Source: Chrysopilus asiliformis (taxonomy: Eukaryota; Arthropoda; Insecta; Diptera; Rhagionidae). From it: a stretch of DNA of 64,000 nucleotides. Position numbers and translations under genes: made by a program. The stretch spans positions 10,842,001 to 10,906,000 of the forward strand of contig OZ035961.1 of NCBI GenBank assembly GCA_964034945.1, read 5' to 3'. The notes below the pieces were generated by a model that ran no database searches, was not told the origin of the DNA, and saw only the letters and a program-made list of their open reading frames with translations. Positions 10,143 through 22,068 of this stretch are shown here, one piece after another; within the stretch, counting starts at the first letter, position 1; the number at the start of each line of letters is the position of its first letter.

Positions 10143-12654
10143 TCTAATATATATTTAATCTAGGGTGTTTTTATTATGAGTCTTCGTATATTTAAAATAA
10201 TTGAAACTAATTATAATCCCTCGATTTACAGCGTTTTTGAACGGATAAAATTTCATGGTTTTGCGTTGTATATCGAAATGTCGTATATTCAAGTCTCGTA
10301 TTTTTATTGATAATTCCCAATTGATCAATGTTGGAATTTTTGTACCGTGTCCAAATGTACCACGCAATTTTCCTTTATAAAGTTTAAGAATATTTGTGGG
10401 AATATTTGGAATTATGGACCTTATGATACAAAAAGGACCATTTTCACAGGAAAAAATCTTGGATTTCCAGTCAAAATTCCATAAATCATACCTTCGGTAC
10501 TTAGTACAAGATGATTGGAAATCCAATTGGTTTTCCAACCAATTTGGTCAATTGGGTTGTCTATGTATGAATATTGTAGAAATCAAAGTTTTAAAAATTT
10601 CATTTCTTTTTTTTGGAAATTTATGGTTGTTTATTGAAATTTTGTCGTCGTATATCGAGGTCGGAAACAAAACACTGAGGGTGGTATGTCGAAGCGTTTT
10701 AAATCAAGAAGTTGTGAATAAATTGACGCATGTACATCATATGTACATTTGTTAAAAAGAAAAAAAAAGATTCGAAGTAAATTTTAGCCCTTCTCTTTAA
10801 TATACAGGTGTCCTTCGATTTACAATGTCTCGATGTAAGACGTTTCAATATAAAACCACTTGTACCTGACCTCGACATAAAAGGACAAAAATTTGATAAC
10901 CAACGCTAAATTTCCAAAAAAAGAAAAAATTCAATTTTCTAAACTTCGATCTATTAATTTATCTATTAATTTATTCTAAAAATAGAGCTATTATTCACAT
11001 TTACGATATTTCGACATACAATGCAAAATCAGGAAATTCTACACGCCCAAAAACGTTGTAAATTGTGGTATTCTGACATGACTAACAAAATTAAAATCAC
11101 CTATTTTTTTACATATACGAATACGTATTTGAGATCAATTAATCACTCTCTATTTGTAAAATTTTATTAAAATAGAAGAAGACAACTGTGCATAACTTTT
11201 ATTTTGTGGTCGAGTCATTAAACTGCAAAGTTTGTTAAAATCATTCTACTACTATTCGATGTATCCAGTTTTTAGGTGTGTTTTATATTTTTGCGGTCTC
11301 TGACACAGTCAGATTTTGCGGTTACAATATTCAACATAGATTGACCAGTGAATTTTTTTAATCCACTTTATTTAATAAGTCTATTAATAAGTGAATGATG
11401 TATTAATAGAAAAGAATCCAGTTTTTTTAAAAGTCAATGACGACAAAGAAAATCGTTGTGACGGAGTCATATTGCATCGGAGCAAAAAGTAATTGGGGTA
11501 TTCACGCAAGATCGTAACTAAGCTGATATCGTCGCAATATAATACAAAAGAATAAATTTTGGCGTGAATCAACTTTTTCCCAGATCGTGTAAAAATGAAA
11601 AAAAAAACAATTTCACTGGTGTTTTTTAACTTATATAGGTTTTTCTATAGTTTGAAATCCAAAAAATAAAAGATGTTTTACCATTAACTTTCTGCACAAT
11701 CAAACAATTATCTGAAAATGTCGAAAAAAAACTCGAGCTTAAGATTATTAATAAAGCGCCCGCAAAGATGATAGTTTGGCATGAATTCCCCTTTTGTTTG
11801 GGCGTAATCACCAAAAAATTTTACTGTCTCGAATTTTCATAATTTTTGTAGGAATCTGTCCTATTATTATTTCTCTCCATGTACAGCGTGTCAAGACTAT
11901 AGTTTTTGAGTATGAAAGTTGGCTGTGAATTTAAAATTACGGATACAGAAAGACTTGCATCTTGTGAATAAGGCCATAACTTATGAGTAGAAAAAATTTC
12001 ATTAAAAATATCTCTACAAAAGTATGTGTAATTAAATGAAACAAATAACAGCACATTTAATTTTTTTTATTCTATAAAAAATTCAATCTCACATTCAGCA
12101 ACTGTTCACAACGGCTATCCTACTTTATATATACAAATATTTTATTTAAAATGTTGATTTAATTTCTAATGTGTGAAATTAATATGATATATCACATATA
12201 ACAACAACAAGAATACAATTAAAAATAATAGATGAACGATTAATGATTCTTAAATAAAATTACAATGAATAAATCTAGTGGTGTAGGTAGGCAGAAATTT
12301 TTACGCAGGAAAAGTATTAGGTTTACGAATTTTAAATTAATTTTTTTGATATTTTTGAAAACAATAGATTAAGACACTCTTCCTTTTCCGAAATTTTAAT
12401 TTCAGGTCAGTAGATACGCAAGCAGCATTTTTGTCAACCGCCAACGAAACTGTTGACATAAATAAATTCTGCTGGGGTAATGTTTCCTAAATTCAATTTA
12501 CTGGCCATATTTCGCATAACATTTGAAAATTGTAGATAATTTATGATATTCAATAAAAAAAAAGTTTCAAGATAATAAATTAATGTAATTTACAGTTTTA
12601 ATTTTCTGCCTACAATATTTAAATTATGTATCCTTTATGGACAATTTTGATATA
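10143..12654. other. Intergenic between genes A and B, no gene seen
   Basis: AT-rich. Around 10170-10700 and 10806-11080 there are segments resembling pogo-type terminal repeats (for example CAGGTGTCCTTCGATTTACA at 10806) but no clean matching pair of ends. Open frames of 119-127 codons here have no recognisable motif and overlap these repeats. From 11080 to 12654 nothing is recognised apart from gene B's 3' end region. Confidence 0.5.
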
Positions 12655-15600
12655 TTAATCTTTCAATTGATCCAAAATCCATTTAAGGTAATATGTGACG
12701 CGTGTATAAATTCCTGGAGTTGGTGATCCACAATCCATGCCTCCAGCCGATATAACTCCAAATTGTGTGTATCTTAAAACTTTTCCATTTGAAATTGCGT
12801 AGAACATTGGTCCACCAGAATCTCCTTGGCAACTGTCAACACCATTCGCACCTCTAGCGCAAAGTTGTGATGGGGTCAATCGCACAGAAGTCCTGAAACT
12901 TTGTTGGCACACCGCATTAGGAACGACAGGAAGGTTGGCCTTTAAAAGGGCATTAGAAATAGTACCTGCAAGAAAAACGTGTGTTAGTAATTTTATAAAA
13001 TATTTTATCGGTTCATGTTTCGCTAAATTAATCTGATTCATCGACTAATTGTAATTTATTATTATTATTTTTTTTTTGTTCAAACTTTTGACTTAACAAC
13101 AGATTTTATCGGTTGGTATCTACATAATGTGTAAATTTTCTAAAATCTTTTATGATTGACGTATGCTGTTTTGCGGTTTTTGAAACTATTTAGACATCTA
13201 TATGTTACTACAATTATAATTTGATGCTTGAAAATACGTAATCATAAAAAAATCTGAATAAACGCTGATGTTTTGTAGTATTATCTACTCATTAATCATC
13301 GAAATTCTATGAAATTTGTGAAATCAATGCAGTTGTTATTTACGTCAAAAATCGAATTTCAAAAAAAAAACTTAAGTTCTTGGGTTTTTTAATAAATTCA
13401 AAATTCATTCAGTAAAAGAAAAAAAAGCAATTTTTTCTTACGGCCACTATTTTCTGTGAAACCCCAACCTGCTATTGTAATATTTACTAATTCAGCTACT
13501 CGTGAGTTTTCTCTGTGTGGAAGACAAATCGCTCGGACGTTTTCTGAAACGACAGAATTTTTGTAAATTTAGAAAACCTCAACTTGTGGAACAGTTTAAA
13601 AGTGTTATTCAAAGATGAGACATCGTCTTGCATGAGTCAGGCAAGTAATACGTATTAAGGAATTCTTTTCCACAAAAATAGTTGTATTTAATGATATTAA
13701 AACAGACTATACCTCGTCTTAGATCCATGTCGGCATTTACTCGGACCAATCCGACATCATTCGCGAAACGCGGGGTATTGTAGTTGGAATGTACAATTAT
13801 TTCCTCAATTCCTAAATCTACATGTGATGGAGCGCACGTCAATTCCTGTGCGAAGGGTTCACAATCTATCTCTGTAGTTAAGTTATGTTCACCAATCCGG
13901 ATTCCGACCCTGGAAATTAAAACCAAAATTATACAACATAAACTTTCTCCCGGATTTATTTTTATTTTTTTTTTTTTGTGAAAATGCTTTACAAATACTT
14001 GATGGAAATAGTTTGCACTTGTATGTGAGTGTGTTTACTAGTATTTAATCACTAAATTTTTTTATCACTTTTAACCGCACCCTTAAATTAGTTGTCAGTC
14101 GGTAAAATTGAGCAGTTGTTAGCATCTAGGACTCTGGTATAGGTAGGAAGGACTGCCTGGCAAGAAAAAAGTGCAACCTTTTCCTGTTTGTCTGGATGGG
14201 CACCTCTTCCCAAACACATCAGCCAATGATGGAAACTAATAAGTACGAAATCCGTTTCTGTGCATCAGTCTATCGGTCTGTCCGTTTTACGTGTCTTAAA
14301 TAATTCAAGAACGCGTCAAGTTAGCGACTTGAAATCTTTTTTGTAAATGAATTTTACAAAAATCTTAGTTTTCTATCAACTTTTGGGAAAAATGGATAGT
14401 CCCACACAACTTTTTTTTAAATACATTTTTTGATTTTTTTTCCAAAACTATGCGCTTTTGGGAAAAAATAAGTATAACAAATTTTAACCCTCCGGCTACC
14501 GAAAAAAAAACCTGCTAGAACTACCGTTGGGGTCAATTAGACCCCAATCAGTAATAAGCCATTTTCCTTTAGTTGTTATTGAAAATGTCTGAGTACGCTT
14601 AGAAAAAACTTCAATAATGTCAATAGATTCCAGCAAAATACAATGACGAATTTTTAAATAAACAATGTCAAGAAGTTGCAAAGTCCAAAAACTATTACGA
14701 CTAGAATTAGAGAACAATTTTATCGCTGTGGGGTCAAATTGACCCCAATGGTAGACGGAGGGAGAGTTAAAGAAAATAAAATTTTCTGAATTTTTTGCGG
14801 TAACGGTTTTACTATAACCGGTTTTTTAACGGTTCTCAAAATATTTAAAAAAAATTAAGGTTTTGAAAATTTCTCGGAAACTATGCTCTTTTGAGAAAAA
14901 ATCCATACAATCAAATTCAAACCAAATAAAATTTTCCGCATATTTCCTTTAACGGTTTTTACGAATCTGTAACGGTTTTCGAAATATCTGAAGAAATGTT
15001 TTTTTTAAGTGAACACATATTGCTTCGGAAAATTCTGTGTTGATCGCAGCTGACATTTTTTATACCCGTATGGTGAAACCAAAGGGTATATTAGATTTGC
15101 CTTACCATTTGTAACGCCAAGATCCCGTTATCCCACACAAAAATGAATTACACCAGTGTGTTTAAAATGATAAAAAAAATTGAATTTTGCATGTCCGTCC
15201 GTCCGTCTGTCCGTCTGTCTGTCTGTCTGTCGGTCTGTCTGTCTGTGGCGCGGATTGCGGGCGCACGGATTGAGCTAGAGACTTGAAATTTTGCGCAGAT
15301 TCGTTTTTCGTAAAATGCGAGGCTAAAGCTTGTCCCACAATTACGCGCAAAGCGGCGCGGCGCGGTGACAGATGGTAGTAGAAACTATAGGTTTATATGA
15401 GTTGGTTTATAATTGCGCGGTGACCAAACGCGGCAGCCGCGCGGCAACCGCGCGGCACCGCGAAGAGTAGGTCTAGTTTCTACTTTCAGACGCGGTTGGA
15501 AGCGGTGACAGTTGTTTATGTTTTCTGAGTGTTGTTGCAAATATTTTTATTAAGTAAAAAGACGGAAAAGAACTTTGAAAATGCATTCGAAACGGAAAAT

Positions 15601-18600
15601 GAAACGGAAAAATTAATAATCTTCAAATTTTCTGCGATTTTTAGGTTATGAGAACACAAATAGAGCTGTAACCGCGCCGCGTAATTTGGGTTTAAAATTG
15701 ACTGCGGCTGTCACCATGCCGCTCTGAGGTAACCGCGCCGCGCCGCGCCGCTGCCGCACCGCGCCAATTGTGGGACAAGCTTAAGTTCGTTAATGGGCAA
15801 AAATGGACCATTAGGGGGGGGTACCCCCCATACGAACGAAAACGTTTTTTGCGAATATCTCAAAAACGGTACACGTTATCACAAAAGTCCAAGAACAAAA
15901 GTTATTTAGAATATTATTCTACATAAAACTCCCATACATCAAAATCCGATTGGAACAAGTTGATTTGAATTCAAATGAAATTTTGATACGCCGTTCAATT
16001 AAATCACCATACGAGTTTTCAATAATTGCCAGATTGGCAATTATAGCTTTTTTTATGTTTTTAGAATGGTTTAATTTTTTTTTTAAATTTTTTGGAAAGC
16101 AGTTTTAAAAAATACTATAAGTGGTGAATTCCGTTTTTTTTTGTATTTAATCTAGAAAATCTAGTTTTCGAGAAAATCCAGAAATATATTAGGTGAGAGT
16201 ATTCTCAAAATATAAAAACGCGAATGATTGTGTAAAACGGTTAGTCAGTGTTAATACCGTGTTAATACCGGTTAGTTGGGAATGCGGTAGGAATGGAAAC
16301 TGGGGGTGGGACAGGCAAGTGGAGGGCACATTTGCAAATTTCAGTCTGTGACAGAAAATTGCTCAAAAGTGTTGTTTAAAAAAAATTCTTTCAATTTTAA
16401 AAACTAAGCAACTTTTGACGAACTTACAATGAATCCGTTCCTAAATTCGCTAAACAATGCGCTGCTGTTAAAATATATCTCTTATTTATAATTGTTCCGC
16501 CACATTGAAATTTCAATCCAGTTGGTGTGTTATATTGTAAAAGTGCCATAAAGGATAATTCAAATAATCCTGTTTTGTTGCCATGTGCGATTCTGTTCTC
16601 GTAGATTCGACCACACTCGTTAATTGGTAAAAGATTTAACTTTGGATGATTTGAAACATCCTCAGCCGGAGTGTTTGCTGGTGTTAGGGTTCCGGTTGTT
16701 GGTGTTGGAGTTGGTGTTACTGCTGCAATTTCGGGTGTAGTGTTCAAATATCTTGTAGGACAACAGATAATTTGCTGAAATAAGTAAACACAAACATTTT
16801 AAAATCCTTTGTAAATACATTAAAAAAACATGTTAAAACGGAATAACATTTTTACTATAAGAATATTTTAAACATTATTGCCAATTACGAATTTGTAAAA
16901 TAAATATTAATTATATAGTAAACTTCAACCAAATCGTTTGATGAGTAAATAAAAATTTTCTTAAATTTCCAATGAAATGATCATAAATATCACTAATAAA
17001 GAATTTTGCTTTATTTTTTCCTCTGTAATTAAAGTTCAATAATAAATAGTTTATGCATCGTTAAACCATTCACGTGAACTTCATTTTTATGTTATGTACC
17101 GACTTGAAAACCATATACTGAAGAGCTTCTTTGTGAAATATAATTTTGTTATCAACCTTGAAAAAAAAATGAAGAACTTTCATCGAACAAGGGAAATACT
17201 CATATGAGTCATTTTGTTTATTAAATGAATACCATAAGAACCTCCTACCCGGACCGGCGTTCGCCGAGGAAGATAAATTCCATAGTAACATTATGATTTT
17301 TCCCGTCTTTCGATAAACCCGTTTCTACATTTACAATTCAAATGCAAACGCCATGCGTTCATTTACTGGTTAATGATCTTGTTCAACCGGATTGAATCTA
17401 ACTAAAATCTTATTGCAATTTTAGATTTAGGGTTGAGAATAAATCAATTAAAATTGCACTAAACGTTTATTTTTACTTTAGACAACAGAAAACACAACAA
17501 ATGAAATGTAAAAGTGAACGTTTAAATATTTGACGGGATTTTAGAGTGAAATTGTGGGAAAATGCATTGTCAAATAAATTCATAATTCAATTGGTTCCAA
17601 ATTCATAAAATTAATTCAATAATACTCTTTCAAACATATTTCTCATATTTAGAAAAAGTCTCGTTTTTTCTTTAGGCCGCGACAGTCAATGTGTTAAGAG
17701 ATCAACAACAAAAAATAGAACCCAAGCATCTGTCAGAAGCATATGCTTAGGTTGTGTTTAAAGGGAATGTTTAGTTCAAAGAAACTTGGTTCACTTTATG
17801 TGGCAATTTTTTTTAATATCCAAAAATCCATCGCAATGGCCAGTTCAGATTAGGCTATTTGCTAGTTGATAGTAGTGGGCAACTAGCAAACAGTTGATTT
17901 CCGACTAGTAAAAGTTGATCTCCGACTAAATATTAGTTCAACAGCTATGGTTGTGTCTTATAGTTATGTCTTAGTTGCCAACTACTGTTAACTACTAACT
18001 AGCCTAGTGTCAAATGGGCATTAAACATCCCAATTTTGTTATGGCTAGACAAATGTGACCACTGTGGGAGCTGCCAAGCTGAATCAAATCCAACTTTTAT
18101 CCACTTTTTCGACGTTTTAACGTAATGTATCCAAATCAGAGATTTTTGGAAAAAAAAAAATATCTTTGTATCCACAGTCAATTTACAAAAAAAACGTATT
18201 TAAAATGATATAATTGGGCATCACTGCTCTTATGGCGTGTTGATGCCCGGAAAATTGTTAACGCCTTGATGGTTAACGGAGAACGGTTTTTCGGTTGTCC
18301 TGGAAGATTCGGTATTAGCAATGTCGAAACTGATGAAGAAAAGCAAGAAGTAAAAAAAAATATTTTCTATCATCAACATGCTTTAAATTATTTCTAAACA
18401 AAGCAAACGCCTATTGATAAGCTTTGTAAAAAATTAAAAAAAAAGTTGTTGAAAAATCAATAAAAAAAATGGCTTAAAAAAATTGGTATTCAATAAATTT
18501 GAAGACAATTAGGAAGAATTTTTAATAAACAATTTTCTAAAAATTTGAGAAATTCTATCAACAATTCGTATTTTTCTTTATTGTCTTATCAGTTTAATTT

Positions 18601-19278
18601 GAAATTTATTGCGATCAAATAGACAGAAAAAAGATTACTCGTACAAGTGGCCTGCCTATACAAGTGGCCAATGGGTCATCAAAATTTTCGTCAAATTGGT
18701 CAATCAAACAAAAAACAAATGTTCAATCACACAAAAATATTTCTGTAAACATTTAATGCGGAAGTTGAAATTTAGCGCGTAATTAAAGATTCACAACATT
18801 GGATAAACAAAATCTTTGAAAGAAGTAAAGAAGTAACTAAAAGAAGTAACTAAATTCGGATGAAAGTGTAACACAGTTTTTTGTAACAAAAACAGCAAAC
18901 CGCCTTTTATCACGATATCATACTTTAGTTGAAACTTTACACCGATTACCTCGTCATTTATTCCGAATCCACAGAGATTCTCCCTGAGATAATCAGAAAC
19001 ATTTCTTGGCAATGGTCTTCTTGTATTCTTTAGCATTTCTTGAATTGGTTGACAAGTCCTAATGTCAATACAACTACCATCTTTGCTATCAGTTGTCCGG
19101 CAGGTGTCTTCTGAACAAACAAAATTTTGTAAGCAAAAGAAGACTTATTATTTTTTTTTTTGTTAAAACAAAATTCACTTGCAACATTTTGTTGATTTCA
19201 CTTACGAGTTACAACGAATATCCAACACGTGTTACTAAATGTTAATAAAACCAACACTTTTATATTCAATGAAGCCAT
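12655..19278 (-). CDS. CLIP-domain serine protease B (Thr/Pro-rich linker)
   Basis: Secreted CLIPB-type zymogen, 396 aa. Exons: 19278-19206 signal peptide; 19110-18950 CLIP; 16774-16428 His; 13909-13713 Asp; 13543-13442 GWG; 12965-12655 Ser. CLIP cysteines: DTC, GSC, RTC, NLCG, then IICC at the start of exon 3. Between CLIP and catalytic domain is a Thr/Pro-rich spacer (TPEIAAVTPTPTPTTG and on) that the sister genes lack, probably an extended O-glycosylated linker. The activation site is YENR/IAHG. Triad: His184 (TAAHC), Asp245 (ANDVGLVR, unusual beside the common NDIALIR), Ser343 (GVDSCQGDSGGPM, with trypsin-type Asp six residues before Ser). Introns hold a piggyBac-like MITE and a repeat copy interrupted by a GC-rich MITE. 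A second signal-peptide/CLIP pair at 21725-22068 could feed the same catalytic exons. Confidence 0.93.
14488..14766. mobile_element. piggyBac-like MITE with TTAA target duplication
   Basis: Flanked by TTAA on both sides (14484-14487 and 14767-14770). Ends CCCTCCGGCTACC and GGTAGACGGAGGGAGAG are imperfect inverted repeats. Internally TTGGGGTCAATTAGACCCC and GGGGTCAAATTGACCCC are mirrored. It lies in an intron of gene B. No transposase. Confidence 0.8.
15060..16035 (-). repeat. Interspersed repeat family R, interrupted minus-strand copy
   Basis: Two halves, 15060-15326 and 15785-16035, of one copy of the subfamily starting TATACCCGTATGGTGAAACC and containing (GTCCGTCTGTCT)n tracts at about 15192-15245. 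They are separated by the GC-rich MITE at 15327-15781. The same subfamily lies uninterrupted, in opposite orientation, at 47505-48062. Confidence 0.85.
15327..15781. mobile_element. GC-rich MITE (PIF/Harbinger-like), copy 1
   Basis: Terminal inverted repeat AGCTTGTCCCACAATT. TAA target duplication at 15324-15326 and 15782-15784. The ends are made of GC-rich GCGGCGCGGCGCGG runs that stand out in this AT-rich DNA. A second copy in opposite orientation is at 29468-29906. The empty target site is preserved in the paralogous repeat near 47780-47815, which reads straight through with one TAA. No coding. Confidence 0.9.
17853..18006. repeat. Imperfect fold-back in gene B intron
   Basis: TAGGCTATTTGCTAGTTG on the left pairs imperfectly with the end CTACTAACTAGCCTA. 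GACTAGTAAAAGTTGAT-type short repeats lie between. Noncoding; class unknown. Confidence 0.45.
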
Positions 19279-19805
19279 ATTTTAATTTAAAATGATACTA
19301 CTTTAATAATTCTGAATTATCACATATGCTCTGTTTCAACCTCTTATACTGCAAGTTGAGTGATAACTGAGCACAATCTTAGCAAAACCCCTGAAAAACC
19401 CACTGCTTGAAGATTTTCTCTGGGAATTAAAATTCTGGTCTTCGTCCAACGACATAATCTGAATATTTCCAATGAACTGGTTTTTGACGTTAACCCGTAA
19501 AGATCAAAAGATTTTAATCATGTATGAAAGAAACGTGAACAGATCTAATTAGGCAAATGCAGTCCTTTTTTGTTTAAAAAAAATGCGCCCCTAACGACAC
19601 AAGAAATAATGAAAATATTTAAAAAGATTTAGAACCGGTTTAAGAATAAATTTTCTGCAGTAAATATACCTGAAAATCGGTAATTTTACACATTTTTCAT
19701 TTTGTGTTTATCGACTAATAGGAAAGATTATTTACTGTGTTTTTTTATTACTGACAATCATACTAATATACTAATATATATTCTAATATATATACTAATA
19801 TATCA
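19279..19805. other. Upstream region of gene B
   Basis: No gene. A weak TATA-like string (AGTATAAGAGG on the minus strand near 19345) lies about 70 bases before the ATG of gene B. Shortly before the Helitron at 19806 is a run of ACTAATATAT repeats (about 19760-19805). Confidence 0.4.
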
Positions 19806-20116
19806 TCATACTAATATATAAAAATGAGTTGGTGTCTGTCTGTCTGTTCCTCTTTCACGCAAAAACGGCTGAACCGATTGAGTTGAAATTTGGCATGAGT
19901 GTCTGTGACAGTTCTGGTTCCAACATACGGATACGGAAAAGTAGCGCGAGGGGTGGGGGGAGTAAGGGGAGGGGGTAAAGTGATCTCGAAACTTAGCTCT
20001 TCCTCTATGTTACTCTTTCGCGGGGAAACTACCGAGCCGATTGGCATAAAGTTTAGCTCCAACATAGACCATCAAAAAAAAAAACTTAACCCGGCAACGA
20101 CGGGTATGCAAGCTAG
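19806..20116 (+). mobile_element. Non-autonomous Helitron, copy 2
   Basis: Same family as 9813-10142. It starts TCATACTAATATATAAAAAT after an A and ends GCAAGCTAG before a T, with the same ACCCG/CGGGT 3' hairpin and a shorter (GTCT)n run. The internal GGGGAAACTACCGAGCCGAT block is shared with copy 1. No helicase coding. Confidence 0.87.
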
Positions 20117-20754
20117 TTATTTATATTTTTTGAGACCTGTATTCAACCACTATTACATAACTGTTTAGCCATTATTAAATAACTGTTTGGCACGTATATT
20201 ATTTATATTTATCTGGTGTGAATGCATTCGTTTTCTTGTACCCGCGAAGTATACTTAAAAGTTTTATTACATTTTCACTATTTGGTTTGTTCAAGTTCTC
20301 AAAAATTTTGAATTGATTGAATGCAGGGTAACCTACATTTATAGCAGCCTCCAGCCAAAGTAGAGTATGTTTTGCATGTTAAGGGACTGTTAGTAATAAC
20401 AAATTCGGCTAAGTTTGGGTTTTGTTGGAAACATGAAGTTTTAAAATATCATATTCATATGCTCATTGAAATTTGGGGGTTTTTTTTTAAGATTTTTATT
20501 GAAAATTTAACTTTGTCGACCAATTTCATACTTTTTCAAACTTTCTGGTCAAAAAGTTTCGGTCTCGGCCCAAATTGACTTCTAGGCTGAGTGTCGATTT
20601 CGGCTTCGATTTCAGCCTAAAAACCCGGTTTCGATTTCACACTAGGGATTCTTTTTTAGCGCTTAGCAAGTTATAGCCCTTAATTGAAAAAGTCAGGATA
20701 AAAGTTTAATTTCCGAGACGCAGGGACAACATTCCTTAGTCTGGGACTGTTCTG

Positions 20755-20962
20755 GGGTAGAATCACGTAAGGTGATTGTCACCTGTCAATTTTTCGGACA
20801 CAAAATTTTGGGCAAAATTTTCTAGTTAAAAGCGACCACTATGAGAATACAACCGTATTGTGATTCCATTTTAATCAAAATTTGTACAACTTTCACACTG
20901 CCGAGATTCACAAAATTAATGGGTGACAGTCACTAACACTTGTTGCCGTACGAGATTCTACC
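20755..20962. repeat. Small inverted-repeat element
   Basis: Left end GGGTAGAATCACGTA and right end complementary to GGGTAGAATCTCGTA. GGTGATTGTCACC-type palindromes lie just inside each end. Noncoding. The surrounding stretch 20117-21724 holds no recognisable gene; no protease-like exon is visible on either strand. Confidence 0.45.
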
Positions 20963-21724
20963 CATGGATAATACGAGACGTGTAGTCACCATATATTTAT
21001 AGCTTTTTTTTGGAAAGACACACGGTTTCGAAAATATTATGCTAATTTTTCCTAAAAATTTGATAACGTTTTTCCAGATTATTGTGCAAATTTGTTATAA
21101 CACCCTGTATTTTAAATCAAGAATTTTTTTTTTGTACGTTCATAAATAAGTTGGATTGTTATCAAAACTGAAATGATTCTGTGCATATGCGAAATTTTAA
21201 GAATATGACTGTTATCGAGACGGGATTTTTGTTGAAATTTTATTTTACATGGGAATTTTTTTGCTGTTCATGATTCTTTTTAAATGTTTATTAAATTGAT
21301 TATCTTGACCGCAACTTAAAAAAGGTCACCGACTAAGATAATGTATCAAAATTTATTGGAATAAAGAATACAGCATAGAACAGAGGAATACTTTGAAAAA
21401 GAGAACTATAAATTTTTAAATAAATGTTCATCGGTGGATTCGCAAAACGCACCGAAAACTACGTAAGATGTATGGTCGACAAAATCGTTCGTCTGACTAT
21501 TGGTCGTACTCTGAAGTAATTTTAAACCCCATAAAAAATTGAAATCCTGGAAGTCAATATTGAGCGAGTTTGTAGAGGAAATGAACATTTCATAATCTTC
21601 TTAACGATTTCTCTGAATTTATTGTAGTTTTGCGAAGAAATACGTTGGTTTGAAGAAAACAATTACTACATATCAGGAAATGCTGATTTCTTTCATAATT
21701 GAAACTTTTCAAATATATACTCAC

Positions 21725-22068
21725 TTGGCCATTCTCTGCCCGGCAGACGCTTCTTTGCAGGAAATTAGCTAAATATGCTGGAATTGGTCTTGGAGCATTG
21801 TTAACCATTTCCACAATTGGTGTACAGGTGTTGATTGGTATACAACGTCCAGCTTCACGATTCGGTGTCGTACACGCATCTTGATTTTCTACACAAATTT
21901 AAAATTCCATCACAAATCTTTACTAATACTTTTCCTACACATGTAATATTGAAACGATTAAAAAATATGGCAAGACCTTAGTAGGCAAGGTTTTAAAAAT
22001 TAACACTTACGAGATTGTGTCGAGCACACCAGCAAACTAATGACTGTAACTGCTAATAATGAATGCAT
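21725..22068 (-). CDS. Orphan signal-peptide and CLIP exons (partial gene)
   Basis: Two exons with good splice sites: 22068-22011 encodes the signal peptide MHSLLAVTVISLLVCSTQS, and 21888-21725 encodes a CLIP domain; 74 codons in all. CLIP cysteines are DAC, GRC, NTC and SVC. The final Cys pair would be supplied by the next exon, as in every gene of this cluster. The last exon ends at a GTGAGT donor in phase 0, which fits the acceptor of gene B's His exon (16774) and not that of B's CLIP exon. No protease exons lie between here and gene B. Either this is an alternative first module giving gene B a second CLIP domain (about 392 aa), or it is the surviving front of a lost eighth gene. A TATA-like CTTTATAAG lies near 22100 on the minus strand. 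Confidence 0.8.

Noticed and set aside
10155..10755. Frames of 127 (minus) and 119 (plus) codons
   Set aside because: Opposite-strand frames in AT-rich repeat-like DNA, no recognisable domain, no splice or promoter support.
10806..11080. Possible pogo-like element beginning CAGGTGTCCTTCGATTTACA
   Set aside because: Left end looks real but a matching right end could not be found with confidence.
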